Notes: generated by a model from the sequence alone, not told the origin. 64,000 bases of DNA from Perognathus longimembris pacificus (GCF_023159225.1 NC_063174.1:40435691-40499690), one strand, 5' to 3'; positions 1 to 11,070 are shown, counted from the stretch's first letter. Numbers and translations are program-made.

Positions 1-624
1 TGTCTGAGTTTGTACTGCTTTGTGGGTTGGAGACTACAGCGCATTCTCAGATGTGGATCTATGAGCTCTCTGCACTGTCTATGTGGTGATGTGGTGACTG
101 CCTCATGAGATAGTCTAGGCTCTCGGCTTGGGAATGAGTGACAGATACTTGCTGAGGAGCGTGCTGGCTGCTCTGCAGAGGTAAATAGAGGACATTGCCC
201 TCTGGAATTGGCAGGGAACCTGCCTGCTGAAATGCCACATGACCTGTTCCTTGTGGTTTCTCAAGGGGCCAGTACTGAAGTGGTCAGGATCAAGGGCAGA
301 TTGTGAGGTTCTGCAACACCTCTCCCAGCTCAGACCTTGATGATTCTTTCAATTGACCCCTGCCCTCAGAGGCACCCAGGGATCTACCACTGCTAGAATC
401 CTACCAAGGTCCAGTCTAAACAGCTCTGGGGAGAATGTATGCCCAATGTGGCCCCATTTCACACAAACCCTTCTAGTGTGGAATCTGGCTGAGAGGAATT
501 TCAGCTAGATGCAATGGGATTCACTTCTACCCCATCGCTGGCAGGAACCCCAACTGAAAGAACAAGGTGAAAAACTCCAATTTGAAATCCCTGCCTGTAG
601 GGTACACAGTAAGAAGACACTGAG

Positions 625-821
625 GGGCTGGGAATGTGGCTTAGTGGTAGAGTGCTTGCCTACCATGCACGAAGCCCTGGGTTCGATTCCTCAGTACTGC
701 ATACACAGAAAAGGTCAGAAGTGGCGCTGTGGCTCAAGTGGTAGAGTGCTAGCCTTGAGCAAAAGAACCTCAGAGACAGTGCTCAGGCCCTGAGTTTAAG
801 CCCCAGAACTGGCAAAAAAAA
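625..821 (+). mobile_element. IDL-Geo SINE
   Basis: tRNA-like left half with B box ggttcgattcc, then the Geo half and an A-tail. It is flanked by an 11-bp TSD (aagacactgag). Present at the same place in the right duplicate. Confidence 0.9.
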
Positions 822-1004
822 AAGACACTGAGATGAGCTTTCATCAGCATGCCTGCAAAGCTGAACATCACTTACCTAGCTTAAGCGTTTGAGCACCTTG
901 GCTGGCAGGATTAAAATTTTTTCCCACCATTTTTTCCATAATATTTTAGTACTCTTTAAATTTGCAGTTCTATTTCCTTTTCATCTATTTATTTATTTAT
1001 CTAT

Positions 1005-1040
1005 CTGTGTGTGTGTGTGTGTGTGCGCACACACACGTGT
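1005..1040. repeat. (TG)n-(CA)n alternating purine-pyrimidine tract
   Basis: A run of GT repeats passes through gcgc into CA repeats, a self-complementary arrangement that could adopt Z-DNA. Duplicated at 21366-21401. Confidence 0.8.
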
Positions 1041-1208
1041 ACTGAACCTGATACTGGCTAATCCTACCACTTAAGCTACAACTCTACTACTTTTCGGTTT
1101 TGGTAGAATTAAATGCCAACTAAGGAGAGAAGAATCTCACTACGTGGACTTTTCTGCCTGGGCTGGCTCTGAACTGTAATTCTCAGATTTCAGCCTCCTG
1201 GGCAGCGG
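1036..1208 (-). mobile_element. B1-like/Geo composite SINE fragment
   Basis: Reverse-strand match to the composite SINE family seen repeatedly here (ctgggctggctctgaact, cagcctcctgggcag). Degraded. Confidence 0.6.
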
Positions 1209-1229
1209 ATGGGAATCTGCTTTGTTCTC

Positions 1230-1640
1230 TAACTTCATGTTGCTCCCATGGTCCCTTGACCACCCTCCCCCAGGGAGCCCGCCTGGCTCTCAGGAAAATT
1301 TCATCTCTGATTTTATCTGAAAGTGCAAGACTGTCATCATCAGAAGGATACCCCTACCATCAAAGCCCCAACAGGAAGGTTTGTATCATAAATCCCCAAC
1401 AGGACAGGACAAGGACATTCCAAAGAAGCGTCTCACTGAAAATGTATAAAAACCTTAGCCCCCACTCCCTACTCTTGGTTTCTCTGATCCTGCTGGGTGT
1501 TATATGGAGTCCCTCCACAGCCATGGTGAAAGCCTGTGTGGGCTGCTGAGGTCTCTGCCTTCTTTCTCTCCTTTCTCTGCTTGATCTCCTTTAACACTCA
1601 GGACTCAGTTTCCTGACACTTGCTAAGATTAAAAGCCCGA
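1230..1640 (+). mobile_element. Possible LTR fragment
   Basis: Contains a TATA-like tataaaaacc, a pyrimidine-rich stretch and LTR-like composition. The 97-codon ORF here has no recognisable protein similarity. Family unknown; called on composition only. Confidence 0.3.
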
Positions 1641-1779
1641 GCCACCAGCCTTGGGTTTACTTACTGCATTAAAATTTTGTTTTTATTTCTTTTTCTTTTG
1701 AGACAGATTCTCACCATGTAGCCTGGCCTGGCTTCAAAGTCTCTCTTAGCCTGCCAGGCTCTTTTCCCCAGGTTGGCTG

Positions 1780-2102
1780 ACAAAAGGCCCTTTTGATACA
1801 GGCAGTTGATAACCAGATTCCTCCCTCTCACCTTGGAGTAACATTCTATTTTGGTCAGTTACAGCCATAAATGGGAACAATAAGCCCTCTTATTTACTAT
1901 TCTGACAGACAGCCCCCATAATGGAATACTCTGCTTGTCTCCCAAGAACCAGTCCCATAGCCAATAAAGACTGCCTTATCCAAGGGCAGGCAGCTACTCT
2001 ACCCCGAGAGGGCTGGCCTGTCAGCCTTCGACAATAAATTCCTTTCTCTGTATGTGACTGTGTGTCCCTGTGGTTTTCTGGGATGGTGCTTTCACTCTCA
2101 AC
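1780..2102 (+). mobile_element. Solo LTR (endogenous retrovirus), degraded
   Basis: The block with caataaattcctttctctg and ggcaggcagctactct resembles the better preserved LTR at 40696-41102, including the AATAAA position and the stretch just 5' of it. It ends ttcactctca. TSDs not identified. Confidence 0.5.
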
Positions 2103-3489
2103 CCTCTTGCCTTTGCATCCCAAATGCTAGAATCTCAGGCCTCTGCCACTGATCTCTAGTCTAAGCCTATGAGTATACCTTTTCCAGTGTCAATTCTCTA
2201 ACACTTTCCATAATCTATTAGAATGAAAACAAGCCCATTAAACCAAATGTATGTAGTGAGATGATTCACTATCTAATAGTATAGGAAGCAGAGACTCAAG
2301 TGTTTCTGTCATTAGGCAGCCTTTCTTTTTTTAAAAACTGATGATACAAGATTTTATTGTCCAGATACTTTTTAAAGCTCCACAGCACATTCCTTTTGGC
2401 TTTTTACTGTCAGCAATTTAGCTATGGGAAACTCATGAAAGTGACCTTCCTTTGCCCCCCGCCCCCAAGAAACCAGGGTTGGAGTCATGACCCTCCCAGA
2501 TGTCTCTTCCCTTCTACTTGACTATGAAGATCTAGAGCCCCCTAGAAGTAGCCAGTGGTGTGGGGATTTCCCTCCAAGGAGTGTGGATGGTGGCGGGGAG
2601 GGGAGGGGTGAAAAGTCGACAGCATGGGGGATGGGGCTCTAATGGCGGTAGTTCTGGAGAACCTCACCCCATCCCCACAGCACTGTGGTTTCAGTAAGTC
2701 TGTGAGCCTGGCACCAAGAAGCAGTAGATCTGACATCTTTAGGTTCAAATCTTGATTCTGCCACTTCATGTCCAGCTCTGGGCCTGAGCATGACTCCTTC
2801 CCAAGTGCAGATAGAACACTGGATCAAGGTGGCAGTGAGAACTAGATGACACCAGACACGCAGGTGCCAAGCCACGTACTGTGCGATCATGGCAGGTAAG
2901 GACCTATTAGACATTGGACCTGAACCGAAGGCTGTGCTTGCAGAGCCAGTCTTGGCTCAGGAGCCACTTGTTATGCAGCCTTTCTATATTGAGGGCAGAG
3001 TTGAAAGCCAGGAGCTACCAATCACTGACAAGTTCAGGGACCCTTTCAGTGAGGCCTTTAGTGAGCACCCTCATACATGTATAACCAACAAAATTCCCTG
3101 GATCAGCAAAGGACATGGAATCCTAACCCTTTGTTAGGGGCCCAGAAGCTTAAAATTTGGTTTCATTCTTAGCACAGTATGTCCTCCATCTGGGTGTTAA
3201 ACTCAGCCCTCATCAAATCACAGAACAAACACTGGAATTGTATGAAGCCATCCCCCTCCCATAGGCACTAGGAATTTTCTATGGTAGCTGGTACTTTGTA
3301 GAGTATGGGCACACCTGATCTGGCCCGTGGCATACCTTCTTCCATGCAGCTCCCATTGTAGTAGGGATGCTGTATTTGGCCAGCATCACCTTGTCCACAT
3401 GGTAGGTGGAAGGGAGTAGAGTCTGACCAGCCTGAATCCCTAGAGGCAGGGGCAAGGACTTGGACAACAGGTTACTGGACCTACCTTTC

Positions 3490-3840
3490 TTGGGTCATGA
3501 ATCTTCAAGCTCCCTGACCTGACCCTATTTAGGCCCATACAAGCTCAGGCATGGGTACGCCATGCCTCCTGTCTCCATGTCTCCTGACACTCCTCCAGTC
3601 AACATGGCGTCCCACTTCAGCTCCCCATTGGAATTGATCTGGCTTGTTGGTCTTGCATTTCTGCTCTTTCTTTCCTCTCTATCTCTCAAGGCTCAGTTTT
3701 CTGACAGTGTTAAGTGTATTCGCTGGGCTGCAGATCTTTGTGACAGTCCATCTACAGACCACTGGCATGCCAATAAAGGCTCCAAATTCCACCTCTCAAA
3801 ATGTGGCTTCTCTGTTTTCTCATGGTACAATACTATATTA
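3490..3840 (+). mobile_element. LTR-like arm, left part of an inverted pair
   Basis: A pyrimidine-rich block followed by caataaaggctcc and then the 23-nt inverted-repeat arm at 3791-3813. AATAAA and its surroundings look like an LTR R/U5 region. Duplicated at +20361. Confidence 0.45.
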
Positions 3841-3865
3841 TAAAAGAATTCAATCAGCAAGATAT

Positions 3866-4254
3866 AGAGAAGCCACATTTTGAGAGGTTGAATCAGGGGT
3901 CTTTATTAGAAGCTGGCAATTACAAGTGGACTTTTGTCCCCCCAAAACTTGGAGTATCAAATGTTATTCCAAAGCTTATAAAGGCAAAAACCACAAGAAG
4001 GCACATGTTATGTGGTATGGAGACCAGCAAAGCATGTTTTCCAGAGGCAAAGCAAGCTATCTATGGGGAAAAGTCAGGGGCAATAAAGGGTGAGCTATCT
4101 AGGGGCTACAGTCAAGGACAACCAAAGGCAAGAATCCCCTGGAGCAGGAGCTAAAACAACCCATGTCACATCTGGAATGTAAACAATGACCTATATCACC
4201 TCTATAGTCCTGAGAAAGTCCCCATCATCTACTAAGATGCCAAGACGGCTGTGA
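3866..4254 (-). mobile_element. LTR-like arm, right part of an inverted pair
   Basis: Begins with the exact reverse complement (3866-3888) of 3791-3813 and, read on the minus strand, carries ctaataaagacccctg. The two arms suggest two related LTR ends in opposite orientation. Confidence 0.45.
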
Positions 4255-4606
4255 GGACAAGATGGTACTACTTAGACCCAGTATCCATGTTTCACCTAGG
4301 CTCACCAGTGAAGGTTCTCTGAATAGCCAGGCCCAGCCCCTTTTTCAGCTCCTTTCCCCTCATGTGTCACTGAGCCATTTCTGTGAGTCTCATAGGAACA
4401 TGGATATCAGGAAGGGAGAGGAAGAGCTGCCTGTACAATTTCTGAATTCTGCCTTTACCTTTTAATTTCTATGCTGGGCACTGCGGTGGCCCAGGTGAGT
4501 TCTTTGTGATCTTGAGTTTCCCCAGACTAGGAAACTTTCCCGATTGTCACACATTAAACAACAGGTATTTCAACTACCCAGAAGCAATTGCTCCATTAGG
4601 TAGACT

Positions 4607-4621
4607 GGAGGAAAGGTCACT
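4607..4621 (+). promoter_or_regulatory. Conserved GGAAAGGTCA motif upstream of Acot1 A
   Basis: The motif ggaggaaaggtcact recurs at the same place in unit B (24968-24982), in unit C (two copies, 34911-34945) and as cagggaaaggtcactg in unit E (63010-63025). AGGTCA is a nuclear receptor half site, and Acot genes are known PPAR-alpha/HNF4-alpha targets. Function here is inferred. Confidence 0.35.
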
Positions 4622-4789
4622 GGAGCCTAATCGGTAAGTATTTATACAACTACTATTCACCAAACACCTTCTCTGGTACCTTTCTTTACCCTGCTGAGTA
4701 TCCCAAAAGGATGAGCTGTACAGTTGAGCTCCTCCAAAGACAGGGCACTGAGAGAGATACTGCAGAGACAGAAAAACAATGAAATAATT

Positions 4790-5031
4790 TTACTTATTTA
4801 TTTAGTCAGCTCAGGGACTTGAACTCGAGACCTGAGCACTGTCCCTGAGCTATTTCGCTCAAGGCTAGCACTCTAATACTTTAAGCCACAGTGCCACTTG
4901 CTGTTTTCTCCTGGTTAATTGGAGATAAGAGTATCACAGGCTTTCCTGCCCTGACTGGATTTGAATCACTATCCTCAGATCTCAGCTTCCTGAATAGCTA
5001 GGATTCCAGGCATGAGCCATCAGCACCCAGA
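4790..5031 (-). mobile_element. B1-like/Geo composite SINE
   Basis: Reverse orientation: Geo-like half (gacttgaactcgagacctgagcac) first, then ggttaattggagataagagt and the B1-like head ending agccatcagcacccag. Confidence 0.8.
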
Positions 5032-5295
5032 AAAATAATTGTACTTAGTGTTCTCCCTCTAGGAAGTTAGAGCTCCTACAAGTTTAGCATTGCTGCCACA
5101 AACTTCACAGGGTCTTTTGCTTCTAACATTCCTATACTTTTGCAAATGCCTTAGCTCCTTTATGAAATGCCCAGGTTCCATGAGTCTCTTGCTTGCTGCT
5201 AGAACTATAAAAACAAACAAAGAAACAAACAAAACACAACACTGAACCTGACACTGAGAGCAATTAGATTTGTGAGTTAAAGACTTCTCTTTCTC

Positions 5296-5480
5296 GGGAC
5301 TAGGAATGTGGCCTAGTGGTAGAGTGCTTGCCTCATATACACGAAGTCCTGGGTTCCTCAGTACCACATATATAGAAAAGGCCAGAAATGGTGCTGTGGC
5401 TCAAGTGATAGAGTGCTAGCCTTGAACCAAAAGAAGCCAGGGACAGTGCTCAGGCCCTGAGTTCAAGTCCTAGAGCTGGT
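5296..5480 (+). mobile_element. IDL-Geo SINE
   Basis: Left half starts gggactaggaatgtggcc; right half ends agttcaagtcctagagctgg. A-tail is lost, so it is an older copy. Confidence 0.85.
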
Positions 5481-5671
5481 TACAAATTCTGCCTTCAATA
5501 ACTGTTAACAAACTGTCCAGATAAATGTATTCAGAGTTACATACTTTGCTAAAAGATCCTCGAGCTATTAAGGAGCAAAGTCACACTAGCAGCCAGAGGG
5601 TCTGACGGCATCAAGACTGGCAAGCCCTGGAAGCAGATCTGGGTACCAGGAGCTTCAAGAAAGGCTTAAGG

Positions 5672-5882
5672 GGGCCTGGGGATATGGCCTAGTGGCAAGA
5701 GTGCTTGCCTCGTATACATGAGGACCTGGGTTCAATTCCCCAGCACCACATACAGAAAATGGCCAGAAGTGGCGCTGTGGCTCAAGTGGCAGAGTGCTAG
5801 CCTTAAGCAAAAAGAAGCCAGGGACAGTGCTCAGGCCCTGAGTCCAAGCCCCAGGACTGGCCAAAAAAAAAAAAAAGAAAGA
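5672..5882 (+). mobile_element. IDL-Geo SINE
   Basis: Full-length with A-tail, flanked by a 15-bp perfect TSD (aagaaaggcttaagg) at 5657-5671 and 5883-5897. Confidence 0.95.
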
Positions 5883-6127
5883 AAGAAAGGCTTAAGGCAG
5901 CCATGTTTCTGTATGATCACATGAATTTCAATCACTAAGGATGCCTCTGAAAATCCAGTTCCTGAGAGTTTGTGGTTGCCTCTATGTCCTTCAGTGTCAA
6001 GACTCAACTGTGCCTTCCAGAATCAACACTGGCACAGGGCAGATGTTCTCCCTTTCAATCAGGAAACTTTTGTTCACCCAAAGAAGACTGAGCCCTCAGC
6101 TGAGAGAGCTTCCCAATCCTCAGCCAG

Positions 6128-6740
6128 CCAATAGGCAGAGAGCCAGTGCTCAAGCCAACGGCTGCCAGGCGGGGAGAAGGGGCTGGGAGGCGCCAGGCTT
6201 GTCTCTGCGCCGCCGGCCCTGGCTGCTCCAGTCGGGATGGCGGTGACTGTGGTGGTGGAGCCCGCGGGCCGCGTGTGCTGGGACGAGCCCGTGCGCATCG
6301 CCGTGCGCGGCCTGGCCCCCGAGCAGCCCGTGGCGCTGCGCGCGTCCCTGCGCGACGAGAAGGGCGCGCTCTTCCGGGCCCACGCGCGCTACCGCGCCGA
6401 CGCCCGCGGCCAGCTGGACCTGCAGCGCGCGCCCGCGCTGGGCGGCAGCTTCGCGGGGCTCGAGCCCATGGGGCTGCTGTGGGCCATGCAGCCCGACAGG
6501 CCCTTCTGGCGCCTGGTCAAGCGGGACGTGCAGACGCCCTTGCAGGTGGAGCTGGAGGTGCTGGACGACCCCGAGCCCCACGAGCCCCAGGAGTCCGCCG
6601 GGCCCGAGGGCGGGCGGGTGCTGGCGCGCGCGGTGCACGAGCGGCACTTCATGGCGGCCGGGGTGCGGCGGGTGCCGGTGCGCGAGGGCCGGGTGCGGGC
6701 CACGCTCTTCCTGCCGCCAGGTGAGTCCCCTGCCCGCCTC
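6128..6740 (+). promoter_or_regulatory. CpG-rich promoter/first-exon island, Acot1 copy A
   Basis: The DNA shifts abruptly from AT-rich to dense CpG from about 6165 to 6740, covering the inferred 5' UTR and exon 1. A CCAAT box lies at 6128-6132, about 105 bp before the ATG. No TATA box is seen close by. CpG density falls again just inside intron 1. Confidence 0.6.
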
Positions 6741-9700
6741 GCTGCTCAATGGTTACTGCCCGGGGCCCTGTGCATTTACCAAAACCGGAGGGGAGGGGGG
6801 GGGGGGGTAACTTGCAACAACACCCTAGCAGTGCTGGCAAGACAGGAAGGGCTGGAGGACTGCAATGAATCGGAGCTGACACCCCGAGGAGGGGAGAAGG
6901 GTGCCCTCCACAAGTACTTTCAGCTCTCCCTGCTGCTCACACTTAGGCTGAGGTTGAGGTGAAGTAGCAGTTACAGTAAGACAAAGGCGTTTTCCTAGCA
7001 ACTGGAAATGTGCTGAGATGCTTGCAGAAACACTCACTGCCAGTGACTCCTTGGTAATCAAGGAAATGAGAACTAAAACGCCAGAGTACATTCATTACAC
7101 AGCCTCAAGAGTGGCAACGAGGTACAGGTCTGTCCTGTCAACTGTTGATCAGTACCTAGAGGGAAAGGAACTCCTCCACACAGCTAGGAGTGGAAGTGGC
7201 CAGCAATCCAGGGAAAGTTTTCAGCAGGACAGATCATTCTGTCTTTAATTCACAACCCACGTGGACCTGGAGGCAAATCGTTTCCAGACAGCCCAAATGT
7301 CCACCAACAGAACTGAGGAGTGAATGCAGGCCCATTTCCAGCAGTCAAAGTGATTGGGCCACAGCTACAAGAATCAACATATAGGAGCCTCAATCAAATC
7401 CCACACAGCACATCCACTGTTACTTCACTCAGATAAGGTTCACAAAATCAGCCAAATGAAGAACATGCTTTTTCTTTTTCTAGTCCTGGGGGTCTTGAAC
7501 TCAGGGCCTGAGCACTGTCCCTGGCTTCTTTTTGCTCAAGGCTAGCCTTCTACCTCTTGAGCCACTTCTGGCCATTTTCTGTATATGTGGTGCTAGGGAA
7601 TTGAACCCAGGGCTTCATGTATTGGAGGCAAGCACTCTTGCCACTAGGTCATATCCCCAGTCCCTCTTTCAGCAGTTTTGACAGCTGAAAACCTGGTCAT
7701 CTTCATGTGGTCAACAAATGGCTCATGATACCACTGCAAAGAGGTTCAGGAATTGTTTACTATTGTTTTGTCTTGTTCTTCCCAAGGACCTGGGCCCTAT
7801 CCAGGGATTGTGGACCTGTTTGGAGTTGGAGGAGGCCTTCTGGAGTATCGAGCAAGTCTGCTGGCTGGGAAGGGGTTTGCTGTGATGGCGCTGGCTTATT
7901 ACAACTATGATGACCTCCCCAAGGGCATGGATGTCATGCGTATAGAGTACTTTGAGGAAGCTCTGAACTTCCTACGCAATCACCCTGAGGTTAGATCTTC
8001 TCTGAGTTTTGTGGGATACATAAAAGATCTCTTCTTCATTCATGCTGTGCCTGTCTACCACTGCTGTCGTGGCCTTTCTTTGTGTGTGTGGGGGGGGAGG
8101 GGTAGAGGGGGAGAGTTGAACTTAGAGCCCTGTGCTCTCTGTTATCTTTTTCTTCATGGCTGGCCCTCTACAACTTGACCCATTCCTCCACTTTTTACTT
8201 TTTGCTTTATTGGGCATAAGAGGGTTTCTTTTTTGTTGTTGTTGTTTTGTTGGAGCGTGGGGGTCAGTTGTGGGGCTTGAACTCAAGGCCCATGTGCTGT
8301 CCCTGAGCTCTTTTACTCAAGGCTAGCGCTGTGCTGCTTCCAGCCAGTGTGTTTTCTGGTGGTTCACTGGAGAGAAGAATCTCATGGACTTTCCTGCCCT
8401 GGATGGCTTTGAACCATAGTCCTCAAATCCCAACCAGTATCTAGATGATTTTTGTCAATTTCTGTTTCCATGACTTTAACACCTCTTTTCTCCTTTGAAA
8501 ACCTAGGGTGATAAAAATGTCTTTAATTACAAGAGCTGTGATATATGAATCAAAGGGCCATTTATTTACAACATGAAACACTGGGAGACAGGCCAGGAAT
8601 CATTCTTATGGGAAACTACAAAAACTAACTACCCCACTGTTGATAGCATTCAGTGGGCTATTGAGGGAAAAGAAACCTTTCCCACATATTTTGCTTTGAA
8701 CAGGAATAGACTATCAGGATAGTAGTTATTGTGGCTGAGGTCACAAATTATCCCTAATAGAGCAGAAAGTAACTAAGGGGAAAGAACCAGTAGAGAAAAC
8801 ATAATAAAGGTGGAAAAGCGGTGGGAAGAAACGCATGAGGCAGTCCTAGAGAATGGAGTGATGGTTCCTCAAGCACAAGTCGATGGTGGCCTTTGAGAAG
8901 GTCAGGAGGGACACCCAAGAACTTGAGTTGATGTGAAGGTAGACAGATGAGGCAGTAGGGAAATGGGAATCCCCTGACTGTTCACTTCAGTTTCAAGGGA
9001 ATAATGGAAAGCTGAGAAGAATGAGAGGGCTGAAGTGGATGGAGGAGGTAGAAGACGTGAAGGAGTCTAGAGTAGTGCAAAGCAAACTACCAGGGACGTG
9101 TGACACTCTGAATGCTCATTGGGATGAAAGTAAGGTGATCAGCGTCCTTGTATATTTTCCCCCAGCCCCAGCATTGGTCTGATGGACGTGAACAGGTGGC
9201 CTTTTCCAGGCCAGTATGAGCAAAGCAGAAGAGGTAATAATGGAGTTGAGAGTGTTTGTGAGGTGCAATGACACTGAGGAAGCAGGAAATCTAAGCTGGA
9301 GGAGGTGGGAAATGAGACCATGAGAGATAAGGCAGTGAGGTAAAGAAGAAAGGACAGCTGAGGTGTCAGGGATGTAGACATGGAAGGGGTAAACCAGAAG
9401 GGCAAAGCTGGAGGAATTGAACATGGTGGACTGAAAATGGAATGCTCAAAGCCAAGGTTTTTCAGTGATATACTCATTGATCATGATGAGGTAAAGCTAT
9501 AGCAATAGGAGCTCAAATGGGATGGATAAAAGATTATACCTGAGCCAGCCTGGGTACCTTCACTGTACTGCGCTGTTGGAGGACTCATTCTCCTTCTGTT
9601 TTGTGTCTCTTTCCAGGTAAAGGGTCCAGGCATTGGGCTCCTTGGGAATTCCAAAGGAGGCGAAATTGGCCTTGCTGTAACCTCTTTCCTGAAGGGTGTC

Positions 9701-10195
9701 ACAGCTGCTGTCATTATCAATGGCTCTGTGGCTGCTGTTGGGGGAACCATACACTACAAGGATGAATCTGTGCCCCCTGTGAGTCTGCTCAGAAATCGAG
9801 TCAAGATCACCAAAGATGGCATCATGGATGTGATAGAAGGCCTGCAGAGCCCTCTGGTAGAAGAGAAGAGCTTCATTCCTGTGGAGAGGTCTGACACCAC
9901 CTTCCTGTTCCTTGTAGGTCAGGATGACCACAACTGGAAGAGTGAGTTCTATGCAAATGAGGTCTCTAAGCGCCTAGAGGCCCATGGGAAGGAAAAGCCC
10001 CAGATCATTCTTTACCCTGAGGCGGGGCACTATATTGAGCCCCCTTACTTCCCTTTGTGCAGGGCAGCTATGCACCTCCTGGTTGGTGCTAATATCTTGT
10101 TTGGAGGGGAGCCCAAGGCTCATGCAGTGGCCCAAGTGGATGCGTGGGAACAACTCCAGACTTTCTTCCACAAACACTTGGGTGGAAAGAATTAG
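6237..10195 (+). CDS. Acot1: Acyl-CoA thioesterase 1-like, copy A (3 exons, intact)
   Basis: Exons 6237-6720, 7787-7989 and 9617-10195 join in frame to 421 codons plus stop. Introns are GT-AG, with phase 1 after exon 1 and phase 0 after exon 2. Exon 1 encodes the N-terminal acyl-CoA thioesterase/BAAT beta-sandwich domain; exons 2-3 encode the alpha/beta-hydrolase ([44 protein letters not shown]). The triad is Ser241 (in GNSKGG), Asp333 and His367; its spacing of 92 and 126 residues equals that of mouse cytosolic Acot1. The family hydrolyses long-chain acyl-CoA to fatty acid and CoA. The first ATG was chosen because an in-frame stop (6132-6134) lies upstream with no ATG between, so there is no mitochondrial leader of the Acot2 type. 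The end GGKN is not a PTS1, so a cytosolic enzyme is inferred. Compared with remembered mouse and human proteins, about 9 residues are added near 117-135, and Asn replaces Ile before the nucleophile. The exon 2 donor gttaga is weak. Copy B is 20.4 kb downstream. Confidence 0.94.
6990..7390 (+). mobile_element. Old LINE-1 3' ORF2 fragment (intron 1, copy A)
   Basis: The order ggaaatgagaactaaaac, gtggcaacgaggtacagg, cccaaatgtccaccaacag follows the 3' end of L1 ORF2 with heavy decay. No open frame remains. Same in copy B (27350-27750). Confidence 0.5.
7470..7664 (-). mobile_element. IDL-Geo SINE in Acot1 A intron 1
   Basis: Reverse orientation, from the pyrimidine tail at tttttctttttctagtcctg to atatccccagtccc. 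Equivalent at 27830-28024. Confidence 0.85.
8227..8446 (-). mobile_element. B1-like/Geo composite SINE in Acot1 A intron 2
   Basis: Reverse orientation: gggcttgaactcaaggccc, then ggttcactggagagaaga and the head. The copy B equivalent (about 28573-28815) differs by several substitutions and indels, one of the main sites of A/B divergence. Confidence 0.75.
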
Positions 10196-10261
10196 GAGAC
10201 ACTCCAATGAACACAACTCATCCTCTGAAGCTTTAGGGGAAAAGATAAAACATTTTCCAAA

Positions 10262-10470
10262 AGGCTGGGACTATGTCCTAGTGGTAGAGTGCTTGCCTCG
10301 TGTACATGAAGTCCTGGGTTTGATTACTCAGTACCACATATATAGAAAAAAAAAAAAGCCAGAAGTGGTGCTGTGGCTCAAGTGGCCGAGTGCTAACCTT
10401 GAGCAAAAAGAAGCCAGGAACAATGCTCAAGTCCTGAGTTCAAGTTCCAGAACTGGCAAAAAGGAAAAAA
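10262..10470 (+). mobile_element. IDL-Geo SINE just past the Acot1 A stop
   Basis: Starts 67 bp after the stop codon (gctgggactatgtcctag), ends aactggcaaaaaggaaaa. Sense-oriented, so likely part of the 3' UTR of copy A only. Confidence 0.9.
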
Positions 10471-10525
10471 AGAAAACCCACAAAAAACATATTCTGAGAA
10501 CGTCAGTTAAAATTACTTCATTTGA

Positions 10526-10728
10526 GGGCTGGGGACATGGTCTAGTGGCAAGATTGCTTGCCTCGTATACATGAAGCCCTGGGTTCGATTCCCCATCACC
10601 ACATATATAGAAAATGGCCAGAAGTGGCGCTGTGGCTCAAGTGGCAAAGTGCTAGCCTTGAGCAAAAAGCCAGGGACAGTGCTCAGGCCCTGAGTCCAAG
10701 GCCCAGGACTAGCAAAAAAAAAAAAAAA
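10526..10728 (+). mobile_element. IDL-Geo SINE
   Basis: Second sense-oriented copy downstream of Acot1 A, flanked by the TSD aaaattacttcatt with a long A-tail; a young insertion. Confidence 0.93.
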
Positions 10729-10789
10729 AAAAATTACTTCATTCGAAAGTTTTATTGTAAGTGTTTTTTATTGTTTTGTTTCATTTTGT

Positions 10790-11022
10790 TATTTTTGTGT
10801 TGGTCCTGAGGCTTGAACTCAGCCTGGGTACTGTTCCTATTTCTTCAACTCAAGACTGGTACTCTACCATTTGAGCCACAGCACCACTTCCAGTTTTCTT
10901 GTGGTTAATTGGAGATAAGAGTTTCATGGACTTTCCTGCCCCAGCTAGCTTTGAACTGGGATCCTCATATCTCAGCTTCCTTAGTAGCTAGGATTACATG
11001 TGTGAGGATTGGTACCCAGCTA
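10790..11022 (-). mobile_element. B1-like/Geo composite SINE
   Basis: Reverse orientation: ggcttgaactcagcctggg, ggttaattggagataagag, then the B1-like head ending ggtacccagctac. Confidence 0.8.
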
Positions 11023-11070
11023 CAAATCTTGTATGGTGTTGTTTTTTTCCTCTTTAAATAATATAAGTGC

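Larger units (their letters stand above)
3137..4760 (+). repeat. Ancient Acot-flank paralogous segment, copy A
   Basis: Parts at 3137-3370 and 4255-4760 align by eye with 34362-34960 and 62477-63020 (tggtttcattct, gtctcataggaacatgg, caggtatttcaactaccc). The intervening 3370-4255 is an LTR-like insertion absent from the other units. The unit lies 1.5-3 kb before exon 1. Confidence 0.7.
1..10195 (+). repeat. Recent duplication, left copy (contains Acot1 A)
   Basis: Matches 20362-30567 from the first base of the window. Offset is 20361 up to a G-run near 6795, 20360 to about 8080, and 20372 by exon 3. I saw no substitutions up to about 7230; differences start there. Identity ends just after the last codon of exon 3. 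The left boundary lies outside the window. Confidence 0.95.

Noticed and set aside
625..700. tRNA-like sequences with A and B boxes
   Set aside because: They belong to ID/IDL-Geo SINEs with A-tails and TSDs. No cloverleaf with acceptor stem was found, so no tRNA gene is called.
2889..3137. 82-codon ORF MAGKDLLDIGPEPKAV... ending near the ancient flank unit, found in both duplicates
   Set aside because: Composition looks peptide-like, but no family is recognised, the counterpart is missing in units C and E, and no splice or promoter context supports it.
6146..6749. Long open frames in other frames and on the minus strand across the GC-rich Acot exon 1 (for example 192-199 codons)
   Set aside because: Shadows of a stop-poor GC-rich coding exon. 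Their residues are low-complexity Ala/Arg/Gly/His and only the 6237 frame gives Acot homology and correct splice phase. The same holds for copies B, C and D.
9116..9477. Minus-strand ORFs of about 102-112 codons inside Acot1 intron 2
   Set aside because: No recognisable motif, and the copy B equivalent is broken differently by small indels, so it is not under coding constraint.
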